6,842 nucleotides of DNA. Origin: Flavobacteriales bacterium UBA5871 (GTDB lineage Bacteria > Bacteroidota > Bacteroidia > Flavobacteriales_D > Crocinitomicaceae). The translations under genes were made by a program, and so were the position numbers. Positions within the stretch are counted from its first letter, which is position 1, and the number at the start of each line of letters is the position of its first letter. The notes beneath the pieces were generated by a model. The model did no database searches. It was not told the DNA's origin and saw nothing but the letters and a program-made list of their open reading frames with translations. The stretch is taken from positions 1,488 through 8,329 of the forward strand of contig DJFN01000096.1 in assembly GCA_002432085.1 (NCBI GenBank). The letters run 5' to 3'. This document shows, piece by piece, positions 1 to 6,309 of the stretch.

Positions 1-837
1 GACACAACGGAGGTTGACAAACAATTTGCTTTCGGTTTCGGAATGAATGCCGATGATACCCGTGTAGAGGAACCGATCGTGCATTTCCCGCGATACGATG
101 AGGTCGAGCGCAGCCATACGCGGTGTTCCGCAAACAGCCGGTGTCGGATGCAGGTCCATGGCCACATTACACGAAGGCGTTTCGCCCAGCTGCGCTTTGA
201 AAGTCGTTTTGAGATGCTGAACCGGCCCCGCGTAAACGGCAAACGGTCCTTCTTTTTCAAGCAGCGTGCAGTCATTGCGCTTCAACACCTTTTCCACCGC
301 CTGAACGACGTAATGGTGCTCGTGCAGCTCTTTTTCCGTCCAGTCGTAATCGTCTGAGGAAGGATGCGTCGCAGCCAGCGCCACGGTTTTCAGCGTCGTT
401 TCTTCGACGTCGAGCAAAACTTCCGGCGTTGCTCCTATCCAGGTCCCGAAAAGCTTCGACGAAACGAGGTAGACGAAAGCCTGCGGGTAGGTTTGCTCGA
501 GCAATCTGAACAAAGCTTCTGCCTTTTCGATGGAAAAGCTGACCTGTTTCACACGCGAATAGACCGCTTTTTCGACTTCCATAACGGGAAAAGCATGTAA
601 CATCGCCTGCGCTTCGATCTGGTAATCGCGTGGTGAGATCACCACCGGTTGTTGTTCGTAGACATGCCATTCGGGAACAGTATCGGGCTCTTCGTTGAAC
701 TGGAAAACCTGCTGGTGAAGAAAATCGGTGATCACAAAACCGTTGGCCGGAGCGCTGTTCGGCAAGGCGACAAAAGTTCCGGCAGCCGAGTGAATGTTCG
801 TTGTTCCGGGAAGCCGGTAGCGGATCTGATCACTCAT
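1..837 (-). CDS. menF: Isochorismate synthase (MenF/EntC type), C-terminus cut by window edge
   Basis: This chorismate-binding enzyme converts chorismate to isochorismate in the cytoplasm, the first committed step of menaquinone synthesis. The frame is open from an ATG at 837 to base 1, giving 279 residues. Family members run to roughly 350-400, so about 70-110 C-terminal residues are missing, including the usual GxG and ExxET motifs. The strongest evidence is HPTPAVCG at residues 230-237, typical of isochorismate synthases rather than anthranilate or aminodeoxychorismate synthases. GATPE lies at 135-139. By spacing, K90 (in EKAVYSR) and E139 correspond to the catalytic Lys and Glu of EntC/MenF (about 50 residues apart); this is my alignment by eye. 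The start overlaps the stop of the upstream thioesterase gene as ATGA, which fixes it and implies translational coupling. An isochorismate synthase for siderophore synthesis is the alternative, but the thioesterase partner and phylum favour menaquinone. Confidence 0.93.
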   Translation of the reverse strand, partial: MSDQIRYRLPGTTNIHSAAGTFVALPNSAPANGFVITDFLHQQVFQFNEEPDTVPEWHVYEQQPVVISPRDYQIEAQAMLHAFPVMEVEKAVYSRVKQVSFSIEKAEALFRLLEQTYPQAFVYLVSSKLFGTWIGATPEVLLDVEETTLKTVALAATHPSSDDYDWTEKELHEHHYVVQAVEKVLKRNDCTLLEKEGPFAVYAGPVQHLKTTFKAQLGETPSCNVAMDLHPTPAVCGTPRMAALDLIVSREMHDRFLYTGIIGIHSETESKLFVNLRCV

Positions 838-1256
838 GACCGCGGAACGATCATAATGGTCAGACGTCCGGTGCAGATCAGTTTCCCGGTCGTTTCGTCG
901 TAAATATCGACCTGCCAGAGATGCGTTCGCTTGCCTGCGTGAACAATCTTCCCGACCGCTTTCACAGAACCCGATTTCACACCGCCGATGTGGTTCGCAT
1001 TGATCTCGATCCCGACAGGCGCTTCTTTCGACAGATCGATGAGCAAAGTCGAGCCCATGGAACCAATCGTTTCGATCAATGCTGCGCTGGCGCCACCGTG
1101 TAACAAGCCCATCGGCTGGTGCGTCCGATGATCCACCGGCATGGTCGCCACCAGGTAATCTTCGCCCAACTCGGTGCACTGAATGCCCAGCACTTCCATC
1201 ATGGTGTTGGCGTTAAAGCGGTTGATCTGCTCCAGTGGAACCTGGCGTAATTTCAT
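834..1256 (-). CDS. menI: Hotdog-fold PaaI/YdiI-family thioesterase, probable DHNA-CoA hydrolase
   Basis: This 140-residue protein has the usual length for a single-domain hotdog thioesterase. Its core closely resembles E. coli YdiI/EntH: Q47 and H53 lie in QPMGLLHGGAS, E62 lies in ALIETIGS, and GIEINANHI follows. In YdiI the equivalent Glu is the catalytic residue, with the Gln and His nearby in the active site. The C-terminal part (LWQVDIYDE, then LICTGRLTI) also fits the family. The likely reaction is hydrolysis of 1,4-dihydroxy-2-naphthoyl-CoA to DHNA in menaquinone synthesis. That substrate is inferred mainly from the next gene, an isochorismate synthase overlapping by 4 bases; a broader acyl- or aroyl-CoA thioesterase remains possible. 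The gene is first in the operon, with an exact TAnnTTTG box 17 bases before its ATG and an inverted repeat just beyond that. Confidence 0.9.
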   Translation of the reverse strand: MKLRQVPLEQINRFNANTMMEVLGIQCTELGEDYLVATMPVDHRTHQPMGLLHGGASAALIETIGSMGSTLLIDLSKEAPVGIEINANHIGGVKSGSVKAVGKIVHAGKRTHLWQVDIYDETTGKLICTGRLTIMIVPRS

Positions 1257-1272
1257 GTGTTTCGGTTTTGGA

Positions 1273-1280
1273 CAAAAATA
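1273..1280 (-). promoter_or_regulatory. Bacteroidota -7 promoter box for the menaquinone genes
   Basis: On the minus strand this reads TATTTTTG, an exact match to the Bacteroidota -7 consensus TAnnTTTG. A CTG at 1298-1300 lies 17 bases upstream and differs by one base from the -33 TTG element. Transcription would begin around 1265-1270, giving a leader of roughly 10-15 bases. The proposed -33 site falls inside the first word of the adjacent repeat. The start site is inferred from spacing. Confidence 0.6.
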
Positions 1281-1289
1281 CGACTTATT

Positions 1290-1389
1290 CAGTCTTGCAG
1301 TCGCCGGTCTCCAGTCTTGCAGTCGGTTCTCAAATCAAAAAAAGACGGGAAGACCGCAAGACTGGAGACCGGAAGACTGAGAAACAGGA
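1290..1389. repeat. Imperfect inverted repeat built from degenerate AGACNGG words
   Basis: The arms 1304-1324 and 1352-1372 are complementary at 20 of 21 positions. The outer segments 1290-1296 and 1373-1379 also pair, after skipping 7 bases on the left. The left side contains a 13-bp direct repeat, CAGTCTTGCAGTC, at 1290-1302 and 1312-1324. On the plus strand the right side parses into consecutive 7-8 bp words: AGACGGGA, AGACCGCA, AGACTGG, AGACCGGA, AGACTGAG, AAACAGGA. The left side holds the same words in the opposite orientation. The element sits between divergent genes, so it is not an ordinary terminator of either. It could be a dispersed repeat, a cruciform-forming site or a structured leader of the plus-strand gene. 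Confidence 0.85.
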
Positions 1390-1461
1390 AACCGAAAAAT
1401 TCTTAATAAGAGCGGACGCAGCAGCAAATGTTTTAACTTGATTGGATAACAATGAGCTGAT

Positions 1462-1767
1462 ATGGAGTTTTTTGTCGACAGTACGACCTCGGCGGAGACG
1501 CTGGAAGAAATTCGCCTCGCGATCCGGAAGCTGATTTCCAGCTGTGGGATGTGCGAGGTTCGTTATGAGGAAAGTCCGGTGCTGAACATGGAAAAAAGCA
1601 TCGTTCTGCACGGCGCTTACGAACTGCTGGAAGTGATTCTTTCGCCGTTGATCGACGATAAGAACCTTATCCTTGCCGACGATTCGCTGGACGAATTCGC
1701 TCTGAGCAAATCGAGCGCGGTGATTTACCCGTTATATGAGGAAAAAGGCCGCGACCACCCGATGTAG
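1462..1767 (+). CDS. Small acidic protein of unknown function
   Basis: I do not recognise this 101-residue protein. It has no signal peptide or membrane segment and looks like a small soluble cytoplasmic protein. An amphipathic helix is likely around residues 9-27 (SAETLEEIRLAIRKLISS), followed by CGMC (C28 and C31) and strand-like VRYEES. A second helix is likely near 53-60. The protein is rich in Asp and Glu. Codons favour G or C at the third position (CTG, GCG, CGC, ACG), as in the neighbouring real genes, and this argues that the frame is coding. No clear ribosome site or exact TAnnTTTG box precedes it. It is divergent from the menaquinone pair and convergent with the T9SS cargo gene. The CxxC pair could bind metal or be redox active, but two cysteines alone are weak evidence. 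Confidence 0.7.
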   Translation: MEFFVDSTTSAETLEEIRLAIRKLISSCGMCEVRYEESPVLNMEKSIVLHGAYELLEVILSPLIDDKNLILADDSLDEFALSKSSAVIYPLYEEKGRDHPM

Positions 1768-1816
1768 TTTGGAGTTGGTGAGTTTCTGAGTTGGAAGTTA
1801 GAAGTTGATAGTTGGG
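1766..1816 (+). repeat. Degenerate AGTT word array, seven units of 7-8 bp
   Basis: Consecutive units read AGTTTGG, AGTTGGTG, AGTTTCTG, AGTTGGA, AGTTAGA, AGTTGAT, AGTTGGG, with no gaps. The first unit begins inside the TAG stop codon of the small plus-strand gene (1765-1767). All units share AGTT, and the remaining 3-4 bases vary. The array ends 10 bases before the terminator hairpin. Confidence 0.8.
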
Positions 1817-1826
1817 TGATAAATAA

Positions 1827-1860
1827 CAAGCTCCGATCCACCTGAGCGAACCGGAGCTTG
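1827..1860. terminator. Hairpin terminator between convergent genes
   Basis: The arms CAAGCTCCG (1827-1835) and CGGAGCTTG (1852-1860) are perfectly complementary over 9 bp, with a 16-base loop. A short T-rich tract (ATTTTATT) follows on the plus strand, and TTATTTAT follows on the minus strand. It lies 23 bases past the stop of the T9SS cargo gene and 59 bases past the stop of the small plus-strand gene. This position suits termination from both directions. Confidence 0.75.
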
Positions 1861-1883
1861 ACAGATTTTATTGAAACAAGCAA

Positions 1884-3599
1884 TCAATTGCCTTTCAACA
1901 CCACGAGGCGCTTGCGCAGCGTTGCTCCGTTGATTTCCATGACTACGATGTAGTTCCCATCAGGAAGATTTCCGGTCAGGTAGTTCTCGCCTTCGATCGT
2001 AATGTTCTGCGGCGCTCCTTTCATATCGAACACCTGAACGTTCTTCGCTTCCAGCGATGCAGGAATGGTGAAATGAGATGAAACCGGGTTTACCCATGCG
2101 AAATCAGGCTCGGCAACCGCGCTTTTTGGCTCAACTCCAATCTGGTTACACGGTCCTCTGTTCTCCTTATCATAATTCGCTACGACAATATCAGCCAGAC
2201 CAGTAATACCAGCGCCACCATAATTTGCTTCATTGATTGGCAGGCAGGATTCCACAGCGATAAAATAGTCCATGATGATCGGGTAAACACTATAAGTACC
2301 CTGTGCACCGGTAACGTTATCATACAGATAGAAATTCGTCCAGTTTTTGGCGTTCATCTGGTAAGACGTATAGGTGGTTGGTCCATAATGGTATATACAG
2401 GATCCCACCACATTGCAATCAAATGTTTGCTGTATGGAATTGCAGGTGCTTGCTGTAGCTGAATTGTAAATCACGTTCGTGAATTGATTTCTGAAACGCA
2501 CCATTTGGTAATTCTCAAAATATTGTCCGCCTGTGATCGCCGGGTAGAAACTATTGTAAAACTTGTTGTAGAGCAGCGGGAAATCAATGTCGAAAGCAGC
2601 GTGTCCGATGTCTTCATAATGATCATTTTCAGCTACCCAGGAAGACGACGTATTTGGCCGGGACAATTGCCACCCGTCGTGGCACCAGTAATAACTGTTA
2701 TAAGTGCTGTTGTAGTTCAGAATTCCGTTTCGTGTAACAAGATAGGCACGCGCCATTTCTACAGCCTTAACAGCATAAGTGGAAATTTCCGTAGGATTCG
2801 ACAGGTACATATAAATCAGCGCACAGCCGTAAGGAGCCTGGAAGTTCAATTCACTGATATTTTTCGTCGTTCCGGTGTCGAAACTGCCATTCCCGCAGAC
2901 ATCTGAAATAGTGGTTGGCTTGCAGATACATTCGTCAGAACCTCTCCACAAACGGCCGAGCAGGAAGTTCATCATTTCCTTGTTCTGGGTGTTCATCGCA
3001 CTTGAATACTCGCCTATGGTCGTTTTGTTGTTAAAGTTGGGACGATGAGCAAGCGGAATAATTGTAGATCCCAAATTCTTGCTGTTCACGAGGTAAACAA
3101 AATGCGACAACGCCTGGAGAATGCGTCCATGCCATGGAACCTGATGTATAAATAAGTACGGCGATCCGGATTGCTGCGGCGTTACTTTATCGGCCCGGCA
3201 GTTAATGACATGGGTCGCCTGTTCCATGAATTCCCAGATGTACTTCATGTCACAAGTCGCTTCATACATGCGCAGCAACGCTTCCAGCGATCCGGAGCGG
3301 GTCGAGCCAAGCGCACTTTGGGAATCTTTACACGCTTGCGTATAGGTCCATATCTGGGTACTTCCTACCTGTACCCATCCCTGCTGATATAAATTTGCTT
3401 TATTCCAGGTCAGCTGTCCCTGGTCATTGATATCATTGCTGGTGGAAGCAATGTTGTAAATTGGTCCGTACAATTGCGTGTACACCGCATCGAACCGTGG
3501 TTGAACGGCCAGGTTCTGGTATTGTGCGAAACTGAGTGTGGAAATGGACAAAATGAATCCAGTCAGGATTCCATTCCATCCGAAGAGGAACTTTCTCAT
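1884..3599 (-). CDS. Secreted cysteine-rich protein with type IX secretion C-terminal sorting domain
   Basis: This 571-residue protein begins with a Sec signal peptide (MRKFLFGW, hydrophobic core, then SFA|Q with likely cleavage after A25). It ends with a type A T9SS sorting domain at about 497-571: NPVSSHFTIP at 504-513, VQVFDMKG, NLPDGNYIVV, and a final basic segment with RKRLVVLKG. It should therefore cross the outer membrane by T9SS and be released or anchored at the surface. The body (27-490) is unassigned. Helical stretches near 103-131, 155-172, 254-288 and 327-351 and the motif EDIGHAAFDIDF (329-340) suggest an alpha/alpha-toroid fold like six-hairpin glycosidases or polysaccharide lyases; this is inference only. 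Thirteen cysteines (including C224, C226 and C235) suggest disulfides. The protein is rich in Asn, Tyr and Thr. Sampled 60-base blocks are about 40-43% GC, against 55-58% in the next gene. Confidence 0.9.
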   Translation of the reverse strand: MRKFLFGWNGILTGFILSISTLSFAQYQNLAVQPRFDAVYTQLYGPIYNIASTSNDINDQGQLTWNKANLYQQGWVQVGSTQIWTYTQACKDSQSALGSTRSGSLEALLRMYEATCDMKYIWEFMEQATHVINCRADKVTPQQSGSPYLFIHQVPWHGRILQALSHFVYLVNSKNLGSTIIPLAHRPNFNNKTTIGEYSSAMNTQNKEMMNFLLGRLWRGSDECICKPTTISDVCGNGSFDTGTTKNISELNFQAPYGCALIYMYLSNPTEISTYAVKAVEMARAYLVTRNGILNYNSTYNSYYWCHDGWQLSRPNTSSSWVAENDHYEDIGHAAFDIDFPLLYNKFYNSFYPAITGGQYFENYQMVRFRNQFTNVIYNSATASTCNSIQQTFDCNVVGSCIYHYGPTTYTSYQMNAKNWTNFYLYDNVTGAQGTYSVYPIIMDYFIAVESCLPINEANYGGAGITGLADIVVANYDKENRGPCNQIGVEPKSAVAEPDFAWVNPVSSHFTIPASLEAKNVQVFDMKGAPQNITIEGENYLTGNLPDGNYIVVMEINGATLRKRLVVLKGN

Positions 3600-3829
3600 G
3601 ATTTAAGCAGTTTAAGATGTGTTAAGACGGATGGTCATTCCATTCCGCTGAACGAAAATAGAGCATTTTGATTTAGAAAATAACGTTTTAGTGAAAAAGT
3701 TGGACTTCAGGATATCAAGACTAAGCCAAAAGAGACAGCGGCAGGACAATTGCAAAATTCGAATTGATTATCAACCTGTTCTGCAAGACACACGGGAGAC
3801 AACCTCCTGAATCTTAAAGTTCTGAAATC
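3600..3829. other. Intergenic leader upstream of the T9SS cargo gene
   Basis: This 230-base, AT-rich gap separates two minus-strand genes. I see no open frame, RNA gene or strong hairpin terminator in it. The only 3' stem near the membrane-protein stop is a 4-5 bp GGAG/CTCC pair at about 3794-3807. On the minus strand TATTTTCG at 3653-3660 is one base off TAnnTTTG and is a weak promoter candidate about 53 bases before the cargo ATG; no TTG sits at the usual spacing. A 10-bp palindrome, AATTCGAATT, lies at 3756-3765. Confidence 0.5.
3603..3626 (-). promoter_or_regulatory. Three phased CTTAA motifs just before the T9SS cargo start
   Basis: On the minus strand CTTAA occurs at 3622-3626, 3612-3616 and 3603-3607, spaced 10 and 9 bases apart, and the last copy ends 3 bases before the ATG. 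If transcribed, they lie in the leader. Spacing near one helical turn is suggestive of a direct-repeat binding site, but in an AT-rich leader it may be chance. Confidence 0.25.
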
Positions 3830-5650
3830 TTACTGTCCTAATTGATAGAGTGTTGTCAGCGCCTGGAATTTTCCGTGCAGCGATTTCTTGTCGTTGAAAA
3901 TGTACAACCGGATCTCACGCGTTTCGGGCGGAAGGTTGCAGAACGGAATGGAAAAACGGGTTACGGAACGGTTGTCCCAGTCGGTTTTGAGCTGGTTGAG
4001 GTGAAACGATTCTTTCAGCATCAGCAAGTTGAGGTCTTTATCGAACAACGCGGCCGTGGCGATGTAACGCTCTCCGCTTCCTTCAAACTGGAAACGACAT
4101 TTAATATCGGCGATCATGTTGCGGGATGAGAGCGAATCGATCGCAAAACTGCCGAGGTTCAGGAACTCGAGCGAATCGGGCTCGGCGGTCGACCAGCGTC
4201 TGGCGACTGCTTTCCGGGGAAGAAAGGTGTTGCGTTTCAGCAGCAGGTTTCCGGAATACGGATCGCGGAACAGGATTTTGTAATTCTTCGTTTTGTGACG
4301 GTTCATCCGCAGCTCCCCGGGCGTCAGCAGGAAAAAGTCGGAGCAATCGTTCGGCCAGGTTTCGACATCGTAGGCCGGCAGCTTGCTCTCCATCTGCAGG
4401 TTTTCGAACGCGTACATCCGATCGAAGTAGCGAAATCCGGAAATAGTTACAGGCTTCGGTGCCCTGGCGCTTTCTTCCAGCAGGATCTCGTAAGCTCTGT
4501 GGTCGATGCGGTCGTCTATCCAGAAATGGTTGGAATACAGACTGAACGTGCTGAACGAAACCAGCGGAAAGAGCAAAAACACCAGCTGCGACCAGCTCAA
4601 CCAGCGATCTTTCGTAAACGAGGGCAGCAGAAAAACGCCCGCGCCAATGAAGAGCGGAATCAGATGTGCCGCCGTACGGTCGGATGGTGCCGCGGCATCC
4701 ATTTTGTAAACGGAATAGAAAATTCCCGCCAGGTTGGCCAGCAGCAACGTGAGGAACACGAACCGGTTATCGGTAATGCTTTTCCACAGCTTCTGACCGA
4801 ACAAACGGCCGATTGCCAGTAAGACGATTGCCGCCGACAGCACTAGCAGGAACCAGTACATCCACGGAAAATCGACGGTCGTGAGCTCGATCAGCAAGGT
4901 TTGCAGCGACGCATACGGAAAGCCATCCTGCAAGCCGTAATAGAGCATATCGCGGTTGTTCAGGAAAACAATGTAATTGTAGAAAAACAGCAGAACGCCG
5001 CCAAATGCGCCTAGTGTCAATAACGCCGGAACAATCGTTCGTTTCCCATTCTGGCGGATAAATCCGGCCAGCAGTAAAACCAGCCAGGCTGTCATGACGG
5101 AGAAGCAGAAAAACAGCGAGAGATTGCTACCAAGCGCTAAAATCGTCGCAAGTAATAACACCAGCACATTTTTCCAGCGGAATTGTTTCTGCAATACCAT
5201 CAGCTGCCAGATGCCAAGCAACAGAAAGGCGAACGACATGCCGTAGCCGCGCGACAGGGAAAAGAATTCGAGCAGGTAGAAAATACCCGAAAAAGAAAAC
5301 AGGCTGATCCAGAAACCACCTTTGGTGGGCAATTGTTTGCTGATCCCCACGATGGAAACGAAGTAAACGACGAAACACAGCACATTCGGCAAACGGATGG
5401 CCAGCAGCGAATGGCCGAAACAGCTCACGGAAACGTGTGTCAAAAAGGAATTAACGACATGGTTATTGGCATCGATCTGCGCTTCAGGCGGGAAGTAGAA
5501 TCCCGATTCACCATAAAGGAAGTAGGAAAACACTTCATCGGGAACCACGGGAACAAGTGCGGCCCGCAGCCAGACGATGATCCAGAGCAGCAGAAACCAG
5601 CCGCCGAGCAGGATACGTTCTTTCCGGGTGAAGGTTATTCTGTTGCGCAT
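3830..5650 (-). CDS. Polytopic GT-C-like membrane glycosyltransferase with C-terminal soluble domain
   Basis: This protein has about 606 residues. The N-terminal 375 or so are strongly hydrophobic with roughly 9-11 membrane segments, the first at about 13-33. Right after it comes an acidic pair, D38-E39 in VPDEVFSY, as in GT-C enzymes of the ArnT/GT39 type, where this loop holds the catalytic acidic residue. Next come NNH (62-64) and FGHSLLAIRLPN (about 78-89), a pattern typical of that superfamily. The likely role is transfer of a sugar from a lipid-phosphate donor on the periplasmic face; donor and acceptor are unknown. Residues from about 378 to the end are soluble and presumably periplasmic, with beta-rich stretches and no recognised domain. 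I chose the ATG at 5650 because an exact TAnnTTTG box lies at 5659-5666. The in-frame ATG at 5671 would add seven residues but sits upstream of that box. It is divergent from the acetyltransferase gene. Confidence 0.82.
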   Translation of the reverse strand: MRNRITFTRKERILLGGWFLLLWIIVWLRAALVPVVPDEVFSYFLYGESGFYFPPEAQIDANNHVVNSFLTHVSVSCFGHSLLAIRLPNVLCFVVYFVSIVGISKQLPTKGGFWISLFSFSGIFYLLEFFSLSRGYGMSFAFLLLGIWQLMVLQKQFRWKNVLVLLLATILALGSNLSLFFCFSVMTAWLVLLLAGFIRQNGKRTIVPALLTLGAFGGVLLFFYNYIVFLNNRDMLYYGLQDGFPYASLQTLLIELTTVDFPWMYWFLLVLSAAIVLLAIGRLFGQKLWKSITDNRFVFLTLLLANLAGIFYSVYKMDAAAPSDRTAAHLIPLFIGAGVFLLPSFTKDRWLSWSQLVFLLFPLVSFSTFSLYSNHFWIDDRIDHRAYEILLEESARAPKPVTISGFRYFDRMYAFENLQMESKLPAYDVETWPNDCSDFFLLTPGELRMNRHKTKNYKILFRDPYSGNLLLKRNTFLPRKAVARRWSTAEPDSLEFLNLGSFAIDSLSSRNMIADIKCRFQFEGSGERYIATAALFDKDLNLLMLKESFHLNQLKTDWDNRSVTRFSIPFCNLPPETREIRLYIFNDKKSLHGKFQALTTLYQLGQ

Positions 5651-5658
5651 GGTCCGAA

Positions 5659-5666
5659 CAAATATA
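5659..5666 (-). promoter_or_regulatory. Bacteroidota -7 promoter box for the membrane glycosyltransferase
   Basis: On the minus strand this reads TATATTTG, an exact TAnnTTTG match, ending 8 bases before the ATG at 5650. The implied mRNA would be leaderless or nearly so. No TTG is found at the usual -33 spacing, which lowers confidence. If this promoter is used, the in-frame ATG at 5671 cannot be translated from it. Confidence 0.45.
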
Positions 5667-5690
5667 CGCATCGAACTAACGGGAAGTTGC

Positions 5691-5698
5691 TACATTTA
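5691..5698 (+). promoter_or_regulatory. Possible -7 box for the acetyltransferase gene
   Basis: TACATTTA differs from TAnnTTTG only at the last base and lies 15 bases before the ATG at 5714. No TTG occurs at the usual upstream spacing. The divergent intergenic space is only 63 bases, so some promoter element for this gene should lie nearby. Confidence 0.3.
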
Positions 5699-5713
5699 GC
5701 AAAACCCTTGCGC

Positions 5714-6307
5714 ATGAACGACCTGTTCGCACCGGAAATCATCCTGGAATCGGAAAAAGTGCTTTTGCAGCCACTGAGTCGTGACGATCTCGAAGCGTAT
5801 GTCCGGTACGCCGAAACAGAGCAGGATACCTGGCAGTATTCGCTGTTGCCGGCACATGGCAGAGAAAATATGCAGGCTTACGTCGAACACGCATTGGCAG
5901 CAAAAGAAAAGAGCGACAGTTACCCGTTTACCGTTATCGATAAGGCTTCCGGAAAAGTGGCCGGCTCTACCCGATTCTACGACATTCAGCCAGCCTATGG
6001 CTATTTACAGCTGGGCTATACGTGGTATGGTAAAGCCTTTCGCGGAACGGGATTGAACACGCACTGCAAATTCCTGTTGTTACAACACGCTTTCGAATCC
6101 TGGAACATGGCCCGCGTGGAATTTCGCGCCGACAACCGCAACGAACGCAGCATAGCCGCTATGAAAAAGATCGGCTGCACGGTCGAAGGCATTATCCGAA
6201 GCCATATGCCCAACCTCGAAGGCGGACGACGGGATAGTATTCTTTTGAGCATTCTACTAGAGGAATGGGAACAATCTGTACGCGCCACTCTCCTATCACA
6301 ACTCTGA
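5714..6307 (+). CDS. GNAT-family N-acetyltransferase, RimJ/RimL-like
   Basis: This 197-residue protein is a typical single-domain acetyl-CoA-dependent N-acetyltransferase, probably cytoplasmic. The acetyl-CoA pyrophosphate-binding loop reads FRGTGLN (109-115), followed by the helix THCKFLLLQHAFE. Next come VEFRADNRNERSIAAMKKIGC (135-155) and EGIIRSHM (158-165), the usual order in RimL-like acetyltransferases. The strand at about 72-90 (FTVIDKASGKVAGSTRFYD) fits the central sheet. Relatives modify protein N-termini or small amines, and the substrate cannot be told from sequence. The frame stays open far upstream (to 5183), but that extension is antisense to the membrane glycosyltransferase gene and lacks GNAT features. 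The ATG at 5714 gives MNDLFAPEIILESEKVLLQPL, a normal GNAT N-terminus. The gene is convergent with the antiporter gene, and a hairpin lies just past its stop. Confidence 0.9.
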   Translation: MNDLFAPEIILESEKVLLQPLSRDDLEAYVRYAETEQDTWQYSLLPAHGRENMQAYVEHALAAKEKSDSYPFTVIDKASGKVAGSTRFYDIQPAYGYLQLGYTWYGKAFRGTGLNTHCKFLLLQHAFESWNMARVEFRADNRNERSIAAMKKIGCTVEGIIRSHMPNLEGGRRDSILLSILLEEWEQSVRATLLSQL

Positions 6308-6309
6308 AT

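Noticed and set aside
43..903. Several frames (plus strand and 272-670 minus) over the isochorismate synthase
   Set aside because: The minus-strand frame ending at base 1 carries HPTPAVCG and GATPE without a break from 837, so the others are shadows.
1290..1389. CRISPR array or riboswitch
   Set aside because: Units are only 7-8 bp, degenerate and without spacers, and no cas gene is near. The fold is a simple hairpin with no recognised aptamer pattern.
1330..1611. 93-codon minus-strand frame over the small plus-strand gene and repeat
   Set aside because: Its lower part is made of the AGAC repeat words and the rest mirrors the plus-strand gene; codon use is poorer than on the plus strand.
2484..2906. 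140-codon plus-strand frame
   Set aside because: It lies wholly antisense within the T9SS cargo gene, which has clear signal and sorting sequences; the frame shows no recognisable protein features.
4295..4822. 175-codon plus-strand frame
   Set aside because: It is antisense to the membrane glycosyltransferase, whose hydrophobic segments and motifs run straight through; it is a mirror of GC-rich codons.
5183..5713. Open plus-strand frame giving a 177-residue N-terminal extension to the acetyltransferase
   Set aside because: It is antisense to the membrane glycosyltransferase, has a composition rich in Gln, Lys and Arg without a domain, and known GNAT proteins start near 5714.
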